From positions 1-9,335 of the forward strand of contig JBBKWB010000029.1 of assembly GCA_037968755.1 (NCBI GenBank): DNA of 9,335 nucleotides, written 5' to 3'. Below are positions 5,423 to 9,335 of this stretch, one piece after another. Origin of the DNA: Woeseia sp037968755 (lineage in GTDB: Bacteria > Pseudomonadota > Gammaproteobacteria > Steroidobacterales > Woeseiaceae). The first letter of the stretch is position 1; each line of letters opens with the position of its first letter. The position numbers and the translations under genes are program-made. Under the pieces are notes generated by a model. The model was not told where the DNA came from, did no database searches, and worked only from the letters and a program-made list of their open reading frames with translations.

Positions 5423-6204
5423 CAACCGACAGTAACCAGGACAGCGCCGATACAGAAAACGAGGGTCTCGCCGAGGGCTCCCTGTTGTCGCACCTTGTGG
5501 AATTGCGCTCGCGCTTATTGAAAGTCGCGGTAGCCGTCGTCGGAGTGTTTGTTTGTCTGCTGCCGTTTGCCAGCGAGATATTCGAGATTGCCTCAGAACC
5601 ACTGCGTGCAGTGCTGCCCGGCGCGCAGATGATCGCGACCGCGCCGGCATCGCCACTGATCGCACCTTTTAAACTGACGTTTTACGTCGCGCTGTTTATT
5701 GCCATGCCGGTAGTCCTGTACCAGGTCTGGTCATTTGTAGCGCCCGGTCTTTATCGAAAGGAAAAGCGTTTCGCGATGCCGTTGCTGGCATCCAGCATTG
5801 TTCTTTTCTATGCCGGAATCGCATTCGCGTTTTACGTAGTGTTTCCGTTGATCTTTGGCTTCTTCACCAAGATCGCACCGGAAGGCGTCGAGGTGCAGCC
5901 GGATATAACTGAGTTTCTGTCGTTCATCACCACCATAGTTTTCGCCTTTGGCATTGCCTTTGAGGTGCCGATTGCAACGGTGCTGGTAGTCTGGACCGGG
6001 CTCACGACGCCGGCCAAGCTCGGCAAGGCCCGGCCTTATGTCTTTCTCGGTGCGTTCGTCCTCGGCATGTTCCTGACACCACCGGATGTGATTAGCCAGA
6101 CCTTACTGGCAGTACCCGTCTACCTGCTATACGAGCTGGGAATATTCATGTCGCGAATGTTCACCGTGAAAGAGACGGATGCTGAGAAAGACGGCAGTGA
6201 TTAA
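5419..6204 (+). CDS. tatC: Sec-independent protein translocase subunit TatC
   Basis: A 261-residue six-helix inner-membrane protein that binds the twin-arginine signal peptide and forms the core of the Tat translocase. The N-terminal cytoplasmic region contains SHLVELRSRLLK (24-35), with E28 and R30 at the positions of E. coli E15 and R17. The first cytoplasmic loop has PGLYRKEKRF (109-118), with E115 at the position of the signal-binding E. coli E103. The late segment FLTPPDVISQTLLAVPVYLLYELG is a family signature. A Ser/Asp/Glu-rich tail of about 20 residues before the conserved part is slightly longer than in E. coli. The GTG start at 5419 overlaps the tatB stop by 4 nt (GTGA), so the two are translationally coupled. 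No tatD follows. Confidence 0.97.
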   Translation: MTTDSNQDSADTENEGLAEGSLLSHLVELRSRLLKVAVAVVGVFVCLLPFASEIFEIASEPLRAVLPGAQMIATAPASPLIAPFKLTFYVALFIAMPVVLYQVWSFVAPGLYRKEKRFAMPLLASSIVLFYAGIAFAFYVVFPLIFGFFTKIAPEGVEVQPDITEFLSFITTIVFAFGIAFEVPIATVLVVWTGLTTPAKLGKARPYVFLGAFVLGMFLTPPDVISQTLLAVPVYLLYELGIFMSRMFTVKETDAEKDGSD

Positions 6205-6206
6205 GT

Positions 6207-6218
6207 GCAGGCGCCTGC
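6207..6218. repeat. Perfect 12-bp palindrome after tatC
   Basis: GCAGGCGCCTGC reads the same on both strands, 2 nt after the tatC stop. A wider fold (6205-6223) has a 7-bp stem with one bulged A, but no T-run follows, so it is a doubtful terminator. It may stabilise the tat mRNA end or be chance in GC-rich DNA. Confidence 0.3.
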
Positions 6219-6235
6219 CGCACGCACGGTGAAAG

Positions 6236-6263
6236 TTGCGCCAGAAATTAATTAGTGTTTAAT
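6236..6263 (+). promoter_or_regulatory. Candidate promoter for the peptide transporter/peptidase operon
   Basis: TTGCGC (6236-6241) and TTTAAT (6258-6263) are 16 nt apart in a locally AT-rich patch. The inferred leader is about 105 nt and can fold. Its clearest stem is CAGCGG (6331-6336) with CCGCTG (6347-6352) around a 10-nt loop, which ends before the GAGAG ribosome-binding site. The -10 box matches five of six bases and the -35 box only three. Confidence 0.3.
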
Positions 6264-6376
6264 GCGGGACGGACTTGCCCGATCCGGCAGGTGCGGCGGG
6301 GCGGCGCTGGCCAGACGCCGAAATTCAAGACAGCGGACTGAACGAACCGCTGCAACATAATTTCAGAGAGCACCTG

Positions 6377-7882
6377 ATGACTGACACGGCACACCAATCC
6401 TCGGCCGAAATCTTCGGCCACCCGCGCGGACTCGCGACCCTGTTTTTTACCGAAATGTGGGAACGCTTCAGCTACTACGGCATGCGCGCACTGCTTGTAT
6501 TGTTTATGACCGATCAGGTCATGAATGGCGGAATGCAACTGGACGACGCCTCGGCTACCGCAATTTACGGTATCTACACAGCGCTCGTTTATCTTGTCGC
6601 ACTGCCTGGCGGCTGGATTGCAGACCGCCTGACTGGCGCACAGCGCGCGGTCTTTTACGGCGGCATCATCATCATGGCAGGCCATTTCGTACTGGCCATC
6701 CCCTCGACCAACGCCTTTTTTATCGGTCTGTTGCTGGTAATTCTCGGCACGGGCCTGCTCAAACCCAACGTCAGTGCGGTGGTCGGTGACCTGTATCCCG
6801 GCAATGACCCACGTCGCGATGCGGGCTTCTCCATTTTTTACATGGGTATCAATGTTGGCGGCATGCTCGGCCCATTGGTATGCGGTGCTCTGGCTCAAAG
6901 CGACAGCTTCGGCTGGCACTACGGCTTCGCCGCCGCCGGCTTTGGCATGTTGTTCGGCGTTATCCAGTTTCGGCTCACGCGTGGCTATCTTGGTTCAGCT
7001 GGCATAGAACCTGTGCACGCCGAAGATCAGGTCAAAGACGCAAAGCTGCGGCGTACCGCCTGGACGGTTATCGGGGTAGCGATGCTCGCACTGCTTGCGT
7101 TCGTCATTCTGGCCATTAATGGCAGCATCAAGCTCGACCCAATGAGCATCGCCCGCGGCTCCACCGGTTTTATCATGGGCGTTGTGATCCTGTTCTTTGC
7201 CTGGATGTTCATCTTCGGCAAGCTGAACACGGTCGAGAAAAAGCGCATCAGCGTATTCGTCGTGTTATTCCTCGGCTCGGCCATGTTCTGGTCCGGCTTC
7301 GAGCAGGCCGGCAGTTCGCTTAACCTGTTTGCAGATCGATACATCAAACTCGATTTTGCCTGGTTTACGATTCCGTCTACCTGGTTCCAGTCGATCAACT
7401 CGCTGTTCATCATCATGTTCGCGCCGGTGTTCGCCTACCTCTGGGTCTGGCTGGCACGCCGTAACCTGAACCCGTCGACGCCGGCCAAGTTCGCCTTTGG
7501 CGTCATCTTTATTGGCATTGGCTTCCTGATGATGGTGATCGCTTCCACGATCGTCGCCAACGGTGACCAGGCCATGCCGACCTGGCTGATTCTTACCTAC
7601 CTGTTTCATACTTTTGGTGAGCTGGCGCTGTCGCCAGTTGGAATGTCGGCAACCACCAAGCTGGCGCCGAAGCGTTACGTCGGCCAGTTAATGGGTATCT
7701 GGTTTGTGTCCATTGCCCTCGGCAACCTGATCGCAGGACAGATCGCCGGCGACTTCGATCCTGAAAACGTTGCTGCCTTCCCCGGCCAGTACTGGCAGAT
7801 CGTCCTGACGATGGCCGGCACAGGCATCGTTCTGCTTTTGTTCACCAAGCCACTCAAGAAACTAATGGGCGGCGTACATTAA
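6377..7882 (+). CDS. POT/PTR2-family proton-coupled di-/tripeptide symporter
   Basis: A 501-residue major-facilitator membrane protein that imports di- and tripeptides with protons. The start is ATG 6377, with AGAGAG at 6365-6370 as ribosome-binding site. An upstream in-frame ATG at 6275 would add 34 residues without family resemblance. Hallmarks: the E-x-x-E-R-F-x-Y-Y-G proton/peptide motif on helix 1 (E26, E29, R30, Y33, Y34, G35), K129 on helix 4 in LLKPNVS, the second PTR2 signature FYMGINVGGMLGPL after GDLYPGNDPRRDAGF, FWSGFEQAGSSLNLFADR on helix 7, and E415 in GELALSPVGMSA on helix 10. Length and the extra central hydrophobic segments fit the 14-helix bacterial form (DtpT/PepT-So type). 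The peptidase gene begins 14 nt after its stop, which suggests one operon for peptide scavenging. Exact peptide preference cannot be read from sequence. Confidence 0.95.
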   Translation: MTDTAHQSSAEIFGHPRGLATLFFTEMWERFSYYGMRALLVLFMTDQVMNGGMQLDDASATAIYGIYTALVYLVALPGGWIADRLTGAQRAVFYGGIIIMAGHFVLAIPSTNAFFIGLLLVILGTGLLKPNVSAVVGDLYPGNDPRRDAGFSIFYMGINVGGMLGPLVCGALAQSDSFGWHYGFAAAGFGMLFGVIQFRLTRGYLGSAGIEPVHAEDQVKDAKLRRTAWTVIGVAMLALLAFVILAINGSIKLDPMSIARGSTGFIMGVVILFFAWMFIFGKLNTVEKKRISVFVVLFLGSAMFWSGFEQAGSSLNLFADRYIKLDFAWFTIPSTWFQSINSLFIIMFAPVFAYLWVWLARRNLNPSTPAKFAFGVIFIGIGFLMMVIASTIVANGDQAMPTWLILTYLFHTFGELALSPVGMSATTKLAPKRYVGQLMGIWFVSIALGNLIAGQIAGDFDPENVAAFPGQYWQIVLTMAGTGIVLLLFTKPLKKLMGGVH

Positions 7883-7896
7883 TTCGGGTAAACCCA

Positions 7897-9335
7897 ATGA
7901 AAACAATTCTGCTACTTGCATTTGCACTCACCCTGTCCGCCTGCGACGTCAACGTAGATGTTGACGCTGGCAAGGACGACGCACGGGACGAGACAGCAGA
8001 CGAATTTGTCGCCCGCATTAACAAGGAGCTTAAAGAGCTGAACCATGAAGGTGGCGCAGCAAACTGGGTTCGCGCAACGTACATCAATCATGACAGCGCC
8101 ATTCTCGCCTCGGCTGCCAGCGAACGTTACGCCGCCTGGCACAGCTTGAGTGTTGCCAACTCGCTTCAGTACGCTGGTGAAGACATGTCGGCTGAGACCG
8201 CGCGTTCGATCAAGCAATTGAAGCTCGGCACATCCAAACCGTCACCGAACGACGCCGACAAGCGCAAGGAACTCGCCAATCTCGCCACTGAAATGAGCGG
8301 CATGTACGGCGCTGGCAAATACTGCCCCGATGACGGTCGTCCTTGCATGAGTCTTGGCGAACTTGAGAACGTACTCGCCTCCAGTCGCGACTACGACGCG
8401 CAACTGGATGCCTGGCTGGGATGGCGCAACATTTCTGTCGCCATGCGCGACAAGTACAGGCGCTTCGTCGAATTAACGAATGAAGGCGCTGCAGAACTCG
8501 GCTACGCCGATCTGGGCGATTTGTGGCGCGATGGCTACGACATGACGCCAGCCGAGTTCGAGCAGGAAACGGCGCGGCTCTGGGGCCAGGTAAAACCGCT
8601 TTACGACGCCCTGCATTGCCACGTGCGCGCTGAGCTTTCTGAAGTATACGGCGAGGACAAGGTGCCATTGGATGGGCCGATTCCTGCACATCTGCTCGGC
8701 AACATGTGGGCGCAGGAGTGGGGCGAAATTTTTGATCTGCTCGAACCGTATCCGGGTGTTGGCGACCTCGATGTCGACAGCGCGCTGGTCGCGCAACAGT
8801 ACACGCCGGAAAGCATGGTGAAATCTGCGGAACAGTTCTATGTGTCACTCGGCTTCGAGAAACTGCCGGACACATTCTGGGAGCGCTCCTTATTCAAAAA
8901 ACCGGCGGATCGCGAAGTGCAGTGCCATGCCAGCGCCTGGGGCCTCGACGGCGGTAAAGATCTGCGCATCAAGATGTGCATCGAGCCCGCCTACGAAGAC
9001 CTGCGGGTTATCTACCACGAGCTGGGCCACAATTTTTACCAGCGCGCATACGGCAACCAGACGCCGTTACTGCAAGGTGGCGCTCATGGTGGCTTTCACG
9101 AGGCTATTGGCGACACGATCACGTTGTCGATGACACCGGGCTACCTGGCTGAAGTCGGCCTGATCGCCAGCGCCGAGACCAGCAACGAGGCCGTCATCAA
9201 CCGGCAGATGCAGCAAGCACTCGACAAGATCGCGTTTCTGCCGTTTGGCAAGTTGATCGACGAGTGGCGCTGGAATGTGTTCTCCGGCAAGACATCGCCT
9301 GACGATTACAACAAGTCCTGGTGGGAGTTACGAAC
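7897..9335 (+). CDS. M2-family (ACE-like) peptidyl-dipeptidase, predicted lipoprotein (3' truncated)
   Basis: The frame is open from ATG 7897 to the window end, giving 479 residues of a family that usually has about 600, so the C-terminus lies outside. M2 enzymes are zinc metallopeptidases that remove dipeptides from peptide C-termini. The N-terminus MKTILLLAFALTLSAC is a lipoprotein signal with lipobox LSAC (Cys16). Asp17 at the +2 position would, by the E. coli Lol rule, favour inner-membrane retention, although Val at +3 makes that less certain. The zinc site is HELGH (374-378) with the third ligand Glu402 in GFHEAIGD, 28 residues after the first His exactly as in human ACE. Before it, AWGLDGGKDLRIKMC fits the family. 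Only a weak ribosome-binding site is visible. The gene follows the peptide symporter by 14 nt, so it is likely co-transcribed. The family call is firm; the natural substrate is unknown. Confidence 0.92.
   Translation, partial: MKTILLLAFALTLSACDVNVDVDAGKDDARDETADEFVARINKELKELNHEGGAANWVRATYINHDSAILASAASERYAAWHSLSVANSLQYAGEDMSAETARSIKQLKLGTSKPSPNDADKRKELANLATEMSGMYGAGKYCPDDGRPCMSLGELENVLASSRDYDAQLDAWLGWRNISVAMRDKYRRFVELTNEGAAELGYADLGDLWRDGYDMTPAEFEQETARLWGQVKPLYDALHCHVRAELSEVYGEDKVPLDGPIPAHLLGNMWAQEWGEIFDLLEPYPGVGDLDVDSALVAQQYTPESMVKSAEQFYVSLGFEKLPDTFWERSLFKKPADREVQCHASAWGLDGGKDLRIKMCIEPAYEDLRVIYHELGHNFYQRAYGNQTPLLQGGAHGGFHEAIGDTITLSMTPGYLAEVGLIASAETSNEAVINRQMQQALDKIAFLPFGKLIDEWRWNVFSGKTSPDDYNKSWWELR

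Noticed and set aside
6275..6376. An N-terminal extension of 34 residues for the peptide symporter from ATG 6275
   Set aside because: The extension is hydrophilic and unlike POT N-termini. ATG 6377 has a good AGAGAG ribosome-binding site and gives the normal family start and length.
8210..8875. A 221-codon minus-strand open frame opposite the M2 peptidase
   Set aside because: It is Arg/Cys-rich, has no domain, and is antisense to a gene with an intact zinc-binding motif and matching family sequence.
9064..9090. GGAHGGFHE in the M2 peptidase instead of the GANPGFHE of animal ACE as a defect
   Set aside because: The zinc ligand Glu402, the following AIGD and the 28-residue spacing are intact, and this loop varies among bacterial homologues, so loss of activity is not indicated.

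Overview
The window looks like chromosomal DNA from a moderately GC-rich gammaproteobacterium. TatA, TatB and TatC resemble the E. coli proteins closely, and the gene mix (TrkH, TRAP transporter, D-aminoacyl-tRNA deacylase, Tat, POT peptide symporter, lipoprotein M2 peptidase) would suit a marine heterotroph. That placement is inference, because no rRNA or other firm marker is present. Nine complete genes and two truncated ones are visible. There is no tRNA, CRISPR array, insertion sequence or phage gene.

Left part (1-2596, + strand): the 3' end of trkH (K+ channel subunit) overlaps a small two-repeat TPR gene by 4 nt. The TPR gene overlaps dctQ by 4 nt, and dctM follows after 3 nt. The four genes look translationally coupled. 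The matching TRAP substrate-binding protein gene (dctP, 2606-3706) is on the opposite strand and converges on dctM with a 9-nt gap, so the transporter is split over two transcription units. DctP carries a combined twin-arginine and lipobox signal.

Middle (3707-4157): a 451-bp region with no credible gene. It holds a possible dctP promoter, a GC hairpin, an AT-rich stretch with a 34-bp imperfect dyad, and a strong rho-independent terminator on the + strand that has no gene in front of it. This is the most unexplained piece of the window and may encode a short RNA or an attenuated leader.

Right-centre (4158-6204, + strand): dtd (D-aminoacyl-tRNA deacylase, GTG start), then tatA, tatB (GTG) and tatC (GTG, overlapping tatB). 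Together the three form a full Tat export system, and the nearby DctP is a plausible Tat client.

Right (6377-9335, + strand): a POT/PTR2 proton-coupled peptide symporter, followed after 14 nt by a lipoprotein of the M2 (angiotensin-converting-enzyme-like) peptidyl-dipeptidase family, cut by the window end. The pair suggests a peptide-scavenging module in which the periplasmic enzyme releases dipeptides and its neighbour imports them.
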